A stretch of DNA of 48,853 nucleotides, from contig JALHNL010000015.1 in assembly GCA_022843545.1 (NCBI GenBank), positions 1 through 48,853 of the forward strand, in the 5' to 3' direction. The notes beneath the pieces are model-generated. The model saw only the letters and a list, made by a program, of their open reading frames with translations. It was not told the origin of the DNA and did not search any database. A program made the translations under genes and the position numbers. The stretch comes from Phycisphaerales bacterium (GTDB taxonomy: Bacteria > Planctomycetota > Phycisphaerae > Phycisphaerales > UBA1924). Below, one piece after another: positions 1 to 6,898 of this stretch. Position 1 is the first letter of the stretch. Every line of letters starts with the position of its first letter.

Positions 1-1379
1 GGCAGCAGCTCGCGTCCTTCCGTGTGCTGGCCACGGCCGTGAACGGCTGGGCGTATGATTCGGGAAGCGACACCACGCCCAAGGAACTCTTCGTGAACCA
101 CGCGGCGGGGCTTGATGGTCTGGGCGGGTCGAGTGACATCGACGAGGTCGTGCTGCGCGACGCGGATGAGAGCGACTCCGCCGGGCCGGCCTGGTCCAAG
201 GCCACCGACGGCACCCTCGAAGACCGGCTCTTCTACCTGCAGAACTGGCGTGCGGATGTGGTGGTCACGGTGCGCGAAGCGGCGACGACCAGCACAGCGC
301 CGGCGGTGGTGGACCATGTGCGGTATTCGTCGTACGGCGTGCCCTGGGGCACGTCGATGGCGGACCTCGGCGCGATCGGTCAGACGGCGTACGCCTTCGC
401 GCCCGATGGGCAGATCTCCGTCGACGATTCGTCGCTCTTCTCCAACGCGTACAACGACAACGACCTGCTCGCCGACGTGACCGGCATCGGCGGCGGGGCG
501 GATCAACTCACACCACCCGACGGGCAACTGACGGTCGACGACGTGGTCGCGTTCTACAACGCCTACGGCGACGACGCGAGCAACACCGGCCGGGGCCTCT
601 TGTCTCGCACGCATTCGCGCCGCGGGTACGCGGGCTACGAGTACGACCCGGGGCTGTGGAGCGCCTCGTCGCTGATCAGCGGCACAGTCCCGCCGCGCGC
701 CATGTGGCACGTCCGCAACCGCGTCCTCGACTCCGAGACCGGCCGCTGGACCCGCCGTGATCCGCTGGGGTATGTCGATGGGATGGGGTTGTATGAGTAT
801 GTGAGGAGCACACCGACCACTAAGACTGACAGCGCCGGACTGGCTGGTGGAATCCCATGGAAGACGATGACTGAGTGCACACGTTGGTACTGGGATGCTT
901 GGGGCAAGCTGCGTCAGAGTAACCCCGATTGCTCTAACACGACTATCAGCGCACTAAGAGCATGCTGCGCCGGCCTCTGGGTTGCGCCCACATTCAGTAC
1001 CTGCATTCAGAAAGCCTGGGACGCATATGTGGCGTGTTCAACGCCAAGTGCCCCTCCCGCGCCGCCACCTGCTCCTGCGCCCCCGACGATACCATACGTT
1101 CCACTTCCCCCAAACAGGACAGGCGAAGACTGCTTCACGCAGTGTAACAAACTCGGCTCACTCTATCTTGGAGCCTGCGGGACCAGAGATGTTCCCTGTC
1201 GCTCAGCTATTCTCGGGTTCATAAAGGCTTGCGAAGACTGCTGCGATGGCGTTGCCGTCCCGTCGAAGATCTCCGAGTGTCTTTCGATTCTGGCTCGCGA
1301 TGCAGAGGACGAACTGGTGCGCCGGTACGGTAAGAAAATCATCAAGCGCATCGTTGGTTCTCAGAGCTGCAAGCCATAA
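1..1379 (+). CDS. RHS-repeat protein, C-terminal part with dockerin-like repeats and Cys-rich tip (5' end outside window)
   Basis: The reading frame is open to the left edge (first full codon at base 3), so only the 3' end of a larger RHS gene is seen. The frame holds a dockerin-like double calcium-loop segment (motifs DGQISVDDSSLFSNAY and DGQLTVDDVVAFYNAYGDD), then the RHS-associated core ending RVLDSETGRWTRRDPLGYVD and GLYEYVRS. In RHS families the conserved core shell precedes a variable effector tip. Here the tip starts after base 806, is about 190 residues long, has about 15 cysteines and a Pro-rich linker, and resembles no toxin I know. An ORF follows 11 bp later and may encode the cognate immunity protein. 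RHS identity is clear; the activity of the tip is unknown. Confidence 0.85.
   Translation, partial: QQLASFRVLATAVNGWAYDSGSDTTPKELFVNHAAGLDGLGGSSDIDEVVLRDADESDSAGPAWSKATDGTLEDRLFYLQNWRADVVVTVREAATTSTAPAVVDHVRYSSYGVPWGTSMADLGAIGQTAYAFAPDGQISVDDSSLFSNAYNDNDLLADVTGIGGGADQLTPPDGQLTVDDVVAFYNAYGDDASNTGRGLLSRTHSRRGYAGYEYDPGLWSASSLISGTVPPRAMWHVRNRVLDSETGRWTRRDPLGYVDGMGLYEYVRSTPTTKTDSAGLAGGIPWKTMTECTRWYWDAWGKLRQSNPDCSNTTISALRACCAGLWVAPTFSTCIQKAWDAYVACSTPSAPPAPPPAPAPPTIPYVPLPPNRTGEDCFTQCNKLGSLYLGACGTRDVPCRSAILGFIKACEDCCDGVAVPSKISECLSILARDAEDELVRRYGKKIIKRIVGSQSCKP
318..806 (+). repeat. RHS tip duplication, copy 1 (489 bp)
   Basis: This segment is repeated without indels at 2040-2528. The two translations differ at about 8 of 163 residues by my count. 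It covers the dockerin-like repeats and the RHS core up to YEYVR, after which the two copies diverge completely. Such conserved-then-variable boundaries are typical of RHS tip exchange by homologous recombination. Confidence 0.9.
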
Positions 1380-1390
1380 GGGAGATTCGA

Positions 1391-1867
1391 GTGACATTCG
1401 CAAAGCCGATGCTCTCCGTGGCAGTGATGTGCCTGGTTGTAATCCTGCTATATATAGCAACGATTGTATCGCACACCTTGATTTGGATTGATATGAGTAG
1501 CATTGATGTCTCTTCTGGTGCCGTTAGCATTGTAACTTATCAAGATACCACGCCCGGAAGAACGGTTGCCAATTTTGCTCGGGCTAACGACGGGTCTCCG
1601 TTCATCAAGCTTGTATCGCCTGATATAGGCTTTACCCTGCTATCGCTTGATCAACGCGTTTCGTATTTGCTCTCGATTCCTTTGTGGCCTATCGCAAGTG
1701 CAGCTTTGGTCATTGGTGCGGTCGCCGCCAGGAGATCGGTGCGAAGGGATCTGGTTGGACATTGCGCTGGCTGTGGCTACCCGGTCTCTCATCGCTTCGT
1801 TCGATGCCCTGAGTGTGGCAGGACGACCACGCCCTCAACGTCGTCGGAGATTTGCAATCGGTCCTGA
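1391..1867 (+). CDS. Small membrane protein with C-terminal zinc ribbon; candidate immunity protein
   Basis: The ORF begins with GTG 11 bp after the RHS stop, behind a good ribosome site (GGGAG, 6 nt spacer). The 158-residue product has a hydrophobic segment at about residues 8-28, a second near residues 97-115, and a cytosolic four-cysteine ribbon (CAGCGYPV, then RCPECG). Membrane proteins with this ribbon are frequent in planctomycetes and mostly uncharacterised. Its position directly behind a toxin tip is what is expected of an RHS immunity gene, but that role is inferred from position only. Base composition is more AT-rich than the flanking RHS core, which suggests cassette acquisition. 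Confidence 0.65.
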   Translation: MTFAKPMLSVAVMCLVVILLYIATIVSHTLIWIDMSSIDVSSGAVSIVTYQDTTPGRTVANFARANDGSPFIKLVSPDIGFTLLSLDQRVSYLLSIPLWPIASAALVIGAVAARRSVRRDLVGHCAGCGYPVSHRFVRCPECGRTTTPSTSSEICNRS

Positions 1868-1880
1868 AGTACCCTCGTCA

Positions 1881-1900
1881 CTCCCGCCACCACTTGCCGT
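1881..1900 (+). repeat. Cassette-boundary motif, copy 1
   Basis: These 20 bases match 4016-4035 at 17 positions. Each copy lies just downstream of the small ORF that follows an RHS tip, so it may mark the end of a toxin/immunity cassette. Confidence 0.4.
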
Positions 1901-1991
1901 GACACGGATGCCCGGAGTCCTCGGAACACATCGGTGCTCTTCCGCCACCGTCCAAGGCCGGCCCTTGACACATCCGGTATGCTCTTCCCAG

Positions 1992-3188
1992 ATGGTCGCC
2001 CTCCGTCCAACCCGCCCGCGGCCCGTGCCCGACTGCACAGTCCGCTACCCCTCCTACGGCGTGCCCTGGGGCACGTCGATGGCGGACCTCGGCGCGATCG
2101 GCCAGAGCGCGTATCTCTACGCACCTGATGGGCAGATCTCCGTCGACGATTCGTCGCTCTTCTCCAACGCGTACAACGACAACGACCTGCTCGCGGATGT
2201 CACCGGCATCGGCGGCGGCGCTGACCAGCTCGTGCCGCCAGACGGGCAACTGACGGTCGATGACGTGGTCGCGTTCTACAACGCCTATGGCGACGACGCG
2301 AGCAACACCGGCCGCGGCCTCCTGTCGCGCACCCACTCGCGCCGGGGCTACGCCGGCTACGAGTACGACCCGGGGCTATGGAACGCCTCGTCGCTCATCA
2401 ACGGCACCATTCCGCCTCGCGCGATGTGGCACGTGCGCAACCGCGTCCTCGACTCCGAAACCGGCCGCTGGACCCGGCGCGACCCGCTGGGGTATGTGGA
2501 TGGGATGGGGTTGTATGAGTATGTGAGGTCAAGAGCTCTTGCCTTCACAGATCAATCGGGTTTGCAAACTGCCCACCCCTGTCAAGCCGAGTGGGATGCT
2601 GTCAAGGCACTGGAAAGGCGGCTCGCCGACATGAACTATGACACATTCGATCCCAATTGGTACGTAAATGTGTACCAGTTGACAAAGCTGCTGGCTGATG
2701 CAAGACGCCGGCTCAGCGATTGCCATCATCAGTATGGCATACCCCCGCTGAGACCTGACGACTTGCCTGTGCCTCCGTTGCCACTCGTGCCGGGAACTAG
2801 CCCGCCCGCACCTCCTGCGCCACCAGCCATCGTCCCAAACGCTCCCATACCGGTCTCTCCTCAGCCACCAATAACCATCGTAAACTGTGGCCTAGACGTC
2901 GAGGTTCCACCGCAAAACGGCATGTCTTGTGATGAGCAAGCGAACATGAATTACGTGCGCTGTGGGGCGTGCTATGGCCCGCCGCGTACGCCGCCGACAG
3001 ATGCGCAGCGTGGTTGCTATTCCAGGGTTGAGGAACAACGAGCGAGATGCAAGGCGATTACTAATCCCCCAGTCCCGGCTCCTGCTCCTTCGCCAAACGC
3101 TCCGTGCCCCAAGCCGGGAGGCGGAGGCGGAGGCGGAGGCATGAATCCACTTCTGCCAGTCAATCCGGCATACTCGAGAGCGGCATGA
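1992..3188 (+). pseudogene. Displaced (orphan) RHS tip with a second Cys-rich C-terminus
   Basis: The frame contains only the dockerin-like repeats and RHS core of the upstream gene (homology from 2040) joined to a new C-terminus of about 220 residues. That C-terminus is Pro-rich with about 9 cysteines and ends in a run of eight glycines. There is no N-terminal shell, no signal and no clear ribosome site. The first ATG near the homology start is at 1992 and I use it only as a nominal start. This is the usual look of an orphan RHS tip parked downstream as a reservoir for recombination. Its stop overlaps the next start (ATGA). The frame is intact, so the tip could be re-expressed after recombination into the upstream gene. 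Confidence 0.75.
2040..2528 (+). repeat. RHS tip duplication, copy 2 (489 bp)
   Basis: Partner of 318-806, same length and frame. Homology ends in the codons for YEYVR, where the second variable tip begins. Confidence 0.9.
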
Positions 3189-3991
3189 GTAGAGAACTCA
3201 CCTGCTCTGTGGCGTTGGCGATTGCCGGGTGCATTGCCTATCGATACCAGCAACGCGAGTCAGTAGATGCCGGAATTGACTCGTCGACACCCGAATTGCA
3301 AGTCGTTCGCGGGACAAACGCAGACATGCCCAGAGAGTGGCTAGCTCCTCCAACCAGTCTACAGATTCTCCCAATCTCTGACCCCCTTCGAGCTGACTTC
3401 ATTGAACGTATTGCTCAGCGTGAGTATTCCACTTACTGTGATCGAATACAAAAGTATCTAACTCGTGTGTTTATCTGCGAACAGATTGAGTTCTTCAGTC
3501 TATACGCTGCGGGAACCTACACACACAATGGAGTATGGCTGGCCCGCGGCGACTCCATTCGCGGAGACTATTCGGCATTCACCATCACACGGACATTTCA
3601 CCACGAGTTCGCGTACCGGCTTGTAGGCATTGCTGATGTTCCCTTTCCGCTCTTAGACTGGTGCGAGAGCTTGCCAGATGACTTTTCCTACAACGGCTCT
3701 GCCGTTGATGCTGCTCATGCAGGAAAAGCCGGACAGGACCCTGACCGGAACCTTTGGCCTTCGGGTTTCTTGACCGAGTACGGTAAGGCGGAAATCACCA
3801 AAGATATTGCTATCTACTGGGAGTCGATATTCACTCGTCAAGACGAACTAGTTGAAGCAATGGAAAGCTCTTCTCGCGTTAGGGAGAAGTCGCACGTACT
3901 GCTAGTCTGGATGCAACGTATGGATCCTGATGTAGCAACGCGCCTTCCGGAAAAAGTGTGGCGCGCGGCGAAGATGGATTCAGTGCGGTAG
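3185..3991 (+). CDS. Putative lipoprotein of unknown function following the orphan RHS tip
   Basis: I chose the ATG at 3185 because it overlaps the RHS stop as ATGA and opens with a short signal-like stretch ending in a possible lipobox (IAGC, Cys16). The product is 268 residues. The middle has FHHEFAYRL and, later, GFLTEYGKAEITKDIAIYWE. This arrangement resembles lipoprotein zinc peptidases that pair an HExxH-type helix with a downstream GF..Y....EDFAE segment. Here the second zinc histidine is Tyr, so a catalytic role is doubtful. The gene is distinctly lower in GC than its surroundings. It could be the immunity protein of the second tip; no family is recognised with confidence. Confidence 0.55.
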   Translation: MSRELTCSVALAIAGCIAYRYQQRESVDAGIDSSTPELQVVRGTNADMPREWLAPPTSLQILPISDPLRADFIERIAQREYSTYCDRIQKYLTRVFICEQIEFFSLYAAGTYTHNGVWLARGDSIRGDYSAFTITRTFHHEFAYRLVGIADVPFPLLDWCESLPDDFSYNGSAVDAAHAGKAGQDPDRNLWPSGFLTEYGKAEITKDIAIYWESIFTRQDELVEAMESSSRVREKSHVLLVWMQRMDPDVATRLPEKVWRAAKMDSVR

Positions 3992-4015
3992 TCATCTTGT
4001 CTAGATTCCCGGTAG

Positions 4016-4035
4016 CTCCCATCACCACTTGTCGT
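4016..4035 (+). repeat. Cassette-boundary motif, copy 2
   Basis: Matches 1881-1900 at 17 of 20 bases and occupies the equivalent place, shortly after the stop of the ORF behind the second RHS tip. Confidence 0.4.
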
Positions 4036-4526
4036 CTCGCCTCTATGAAGACGCATCGGACGCCAAAGGCAGTGTTGACTTTTTGCATCCAGCGTCCGGC
4101 GGTCCCATTCGTCTATCCGAGCTCGGGCTTGGCGGCCCTGCCCGTGTGGGTTGCCGAGGCTTGGAGTCCGGCTGCCCGTTCGATGTCCGAGCGTTGAGCC
4201 CAGGTGGCGAATGAGCCCGCCGGCCCGCCTTCGATGACGGCCCTCCGCTGTGCCCGCCGCGTCCGCCTGTCCGCGCTCGACCCCGTCCGCTGGTGTGGGG
4301 GTGAGGGGGGTGAGGTCTGGTCCGCCAGGCGTTGGCTCCAGCCACCTCCCTCTTCCCGTTCCCGCCTCTTCTTCACAGCACCACACTTCTCCCCTAAGCC
4401 CCTGCCGGGCCTGTTTGTTCGGCTGTTCGGCCCGGCTGTTCGTGCCCAGTTGGGCAGGGGCGCGTCAAGGGCTCCCTTGACACAGAGGCCTCCAACGCTC
4501 GGATCGTTCGAGCGTTGGAGAGTAAC

Positions 4527-4627
4527 CTCCATTCCACCTCCCTCTCTCTCTGTTTTCCTCTCTCCTCTTCCCGCTCCGCTTCCACTCCTCCCGCTCCCAT
4601 TTCCACAACCTCTTGGCCCACCACCAC
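4527..4627 (+). repeat. Perfect 101-bp inverted repeat, left copy
   Basis: Reading this segment base by base against the complement of 6316-6416 I find no mismatch. It is strongly pyrimidine-rich on the plus strand. Read on the minus strand it stays open and encodes the same residues as the end of the recombinase (EREEERGKQREREVEW), then continues into a different tail that stops at 4394. Its outer end carries CTCCATTCC, the last bases of ssrA plus its flank. Confidence 0.9.
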
Positions 4628-4782
4628 GCGACAAGCCCCTTTCGGATTTCCGTCTTATCCGCGGCGCCCACGAATGCCTCCGAGCCCGCTGGGTCAGCGT
4701 TCGCGGACTTCAGGCTTGTCACGTCGGAGCGCCGCGCGTGACACTGGGACAAGCCCATGAATCCATCTTGTCTTGTTCTGTC

Positions 4783-4852
4783 CACCGCGGTGCTCGGGCG
4801 TCGTCGCCTGTGGCGACCGGCGGCGCAGCCCATTCGCCCGTACACCGCGGTG
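4783..4852. promoter_or_regulatory. Two identical 10-bp palindromes 60 bp apart (candidate operator)
   Basis: CACCGCGGTG occurs at 4783-4792 and again at 4843-4852, upstream of the recombinase start at 4903. A spacing of 60 bp is close to a whole number of helical turns, so a protein could bind both on one face. Operator function is inferred; recombinase accessory sites are an alternative. Confidence 0.35.
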
Positions 4853-4902
4853 GTCTCGACCGCGAGCGTGCTCAACAATTCTCCGTCAGGGAGGACTCAT
4901 CC

Positions 4903-6717
4903 ATGAGCACGCGAGCCCGTTACTTTGTGTACGCCCGCAAGTCTACCGACGACTCGTCGAGGCAGATTCGGTCGATCGGGGACCAGATCGGCGAGGTCAA
5001 GGATCTCGCCGATCGAGCAGGTCTCGAAGTAGTTGAGACCTTTGTCGAGCGGCAGAGTGCCAAGGTCCCCGGGCGACTGGTGTTCAACGAAATGCTCGAC
5101 CGCATCGAACGCGGCGAGGCCAATGGCATCATCGCGTGGCACCCAGACCGGCTCGCCCGGAACTGGGTGGATGGCGGTCGGGTCATTCATCTTCTGGATG
5201 CAGGGAAGTTGGTGGACTTGCGGTTCCCGACGTTCACCTTCGAGCCCAGTGCTCAGGGCAAGTTCATGTTGGGGATGATGTTCTCGCAGTCCAAGTACTA
5301 CGTGGACAATCTCAGCGAGAACATCCGCCGTGGCAAGCGCCGCAAGATTCTCGATGGGTACTGGCCCTCTTCCGCGCCGGCGGGCTACATGGTGGAGCCG
5401 GGCACCAAACGCATCGTGCCCGATCCGGTGAATGCCCCGCTGGTGAAGGAGATGTTCGAGCTCTATGCCTCAGGTGACTACACGATCCAGCATCTCCGAG
5501 CGATCATGGAGGATCGCGGACTTCGAGGACGGCGAGGGCGCCCGTTGTCGCTCGCTCGCGTGCAGCACGCTCTCCAGAACCCGTTTTATTACGGCGTGAT
5601 GCGGTTCCGCGGCGAGTACTACGAGGGCAAGCACACACCGTTGACAACCCAAGCGATCTTCGACCGCTGCCGCGAAGTCATGAACGAGCGGAGCAACAAC
5701 GTGGGGCCCTCTCGCCGTCCCTATTTCTTGCTGGGCTTGATGCGGTGCGGTGTGTGCGGCTGCGCCGTGACCATGGAGCGGCAGAAGGGGCACTGCTACC
5801 TGCGATGCACCAAAAAGCGTGGCCCATGCTCGCAGCCGTACACCCGCGAGGAGGTGGTGATCGGACAAATGCGTGACGCCCTGCGGATCGCGGGCATCAG
5901 CGAGCCGTTCGCTCAAAGGCTGTGGGCGTCACTCGACCGCGAAGCGGCAAATGACTCAGCGGCCGTAGCGAAGGAGCGTGAGCGGCTTGAGCGGGCCTTG
6001 GAGTCCTGTGAGGCGAAGCGGAAGCGCCTGAACGAGCTTTGCGTCGATCAGGCGATCTCGGTGGAAGAGTACCGCGAGCTGAAGAACAAGCTGGTCGACG
6101 AGGCCAAACGGTTGGCCGAGGAGATCGCACACATCCAAAGCGGGGTGACGGGATGGCTCGAACCGGCCAAGTCGCTCGTAACTCAATCCCTGAAAGCGAC
6201 TTGCGTCGCTGAGGGCGGTTCACCCGCCGAAGCGGCTGGATTGTTCAAAAAGGTCGGCTCGAACCTGACCCTGCGGGATCGGAGGCTCAAGTGGGAGCCG
6301 CGGGGGGCTTGGCAAGTGGTGGTGGGCCAAGAGGTTGTGGAAATGGGAGCGGGAGGAGTGGAAGCGGAGCGGGAAGAGGAGAGAGGAAAACAGAGAGAGA
6401 GGGAGGTGGAATGGAGCCGGGGGGAATCGAACCCCCGAGCACTCGCGGAATCTCCGGGAGAATACGCCGATTCCGACGAGCGCGCAGCGCCAGGCGCAGC
6501 GCTGGCCGCACCGGGGCCAAAGCGGGGCGCAGGACGGGAACGAACGGGCGACCCGACACGGGGCGCAGTCCCGCCTACGTCGCGGCCTGTGGCCGGGGGC
6601 AACCACGCCCCGCCCGACGCCGACCTGGCCCGCCTCGTGGCGGCGTGGGCCAACCTGCCCCCCGACGTGCGTGCCGGGATCGTCGCGGCACTGCGGACGG
6701 CCAAGCCTGCCCGCTGA
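4903..6717 (+). CDS. Large serine recombinase
   Basis: The start is ATG 4903, supported by AGGGAGGA seven bases upstream; the open frame before it is non-coding. The 604-residue product has a resolvase catalytic domain (YARKSTDD, nucleophile Ser14; HPDRLARN), a recombinase domain (about 150-270), a zinc beta-ribbon near 280-310 (RCGVCGCAV, then CYLRC) and a coiled coil (about 345-420). This is the large serine integrase architecture, which cuts and rejoins two short att sites. The last 200 residues are odd. From base 6316 the gene runs through the inverted repeat, through the ssrA-derived att core (giving WSRGESNPRA) and into element DNA, so the true pre-integration C-terminus was different. 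The functional part probably ends near residue 470. Confidence 0.9.
   Translation: MSTRARYFVYARKSTDDSSRQIRSIGDQIGEVKDLADRAGLEVVETFVERQSAKVPGRLVFNEMLDRIERGEANGIIAWHPDRLARNWVDGGRVIHLLDAGKLVDLRFPTFTFEPSAQGKFMLGMMFSQSKYYVDNLSENIRRGKRRKILDGYWPSSAPAGYMVEPGTKRIVPDPVNAPLVKEMFELYASGDYTIQHLRAIMEDRGLRGRRGRPLSLARVQHALQNPFYYGVMRFRGEYYEGKHTPLTTQAIFDRCREVMNERSNNVGPSRRPYFLLGLMRCGVCGCAVTMERQKGHCYLRCTKKRGPCSQPYTREEVVIGQMRDALRIAGISEPFAQRLWASLDREAANDSAAVAKERERLERALESCEAKRKRLNELCVDQAISVEEYRELKNKLVDEAKRLAEEIAHIQSGVTGWLEPAKSLVTQSLKATCVAEGGSPAEAAGLFKKVGSNLTLRDRRLKWEPRGAWQVVVGQEVVEMGAGGVEAEREEERGKQREREVEWSRGESNPRALAESPGEYADSDERAAPGAALAAPGPKRGAGRERTGDPTRGAVPPTSRPVAGGNHAPPDADLARLVAAWANLPPDVRAGIVAALRTAKPAR
6316..6416 (+). 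repeat. Perfect 101-bp inverted repeat, right copy
   Basis: Complement of 4527-4627. It lies inside the 3' end of the recombinase ORF, and its outer boundary falls seven bases inside the ssrA-derived att core. Plus-strand sequence is almost pure purine. Confidence 0.9.
6409..6437 (+). other. Attachment site, left (ssrA 3'-end fragment)
   Basis: These 29 bases are identical to 18233-18261. On the minus strand they read GGGGGTTCGATTCCCCCC then GGCTCCA, the T-arm and 3' acceptor strand of tmRNA. No matching 5' half exists here, so this is an att remnant, not a tRNA gene. Confidence 0.9.
6438..6717 (+). other. Displaced C-terminal tail of the element integrase
   Basis: In the integrated state this stretch is fused in frame to the serine recombinase. 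If the element is circularised through its 29-bp att cores, the tyrosine integrase frame (16982 on) passes through the core straight into this segment and ends at 6717. The last 35 residues (DADLARLVAAWANLPPDVR and following) form an amphipathic helix of a type I associate with the ends of planctomycete integrases. Confidence 0.6.
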
Positions 6718-6898
6718 CCCCGCCCGACACCCGACAGAACCGACGAAACCCGCGATGCCGCGACGAGGCACGCCATCGCCGACCGTTCCGTCGGCGGCAA
6801 CGTCGGCATGGTTCCTTCCCGCCGGGCTCGCGGAAGTGACGCCTGCGGGAACAGCCACGGGTATCGACAGACTTTGTTTCGGATGTCCGACAAACCGA

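Larger units (their letters stand above)
3992..4902 (+). other. Non-coding, hairpin-rich interval upstream of the serine recombinase
   Basis: I see no convincing gene in these 911 bases; the ORFs across them look like GC-driven open frames. The interval holds the second boundary motif (4016-4035), a run of stem-loops (4404-4411 with 4429-4436; GCCCA/TGGGC at 4445-4456; 4464-4471 with 4474-4481; a perfect 10-bp stem 4492-4501 with 4509-4518), the left 101-bp inverted repeat, a 7-bp inverted repeat (4717-4723 with 4737-4743) and two identical palindromes near 4783 and 4843. Confidence 0.6.

Noticed and set aside
4204-4902. N-terminal extension of the serine recombinase
   Set aside because: The resolvase domain starts exactly at 4903 behind a strong ribosome site; the upstream frame is low-complexity and covers the inverted repeat.
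6409-6500. A tRNA gene on the minus strand at the left att site
   Set aside because: Only the T-arm and acceptor 3' strand are present; no 5' acceptor, D-arm or anticodon arm can be found upstream.
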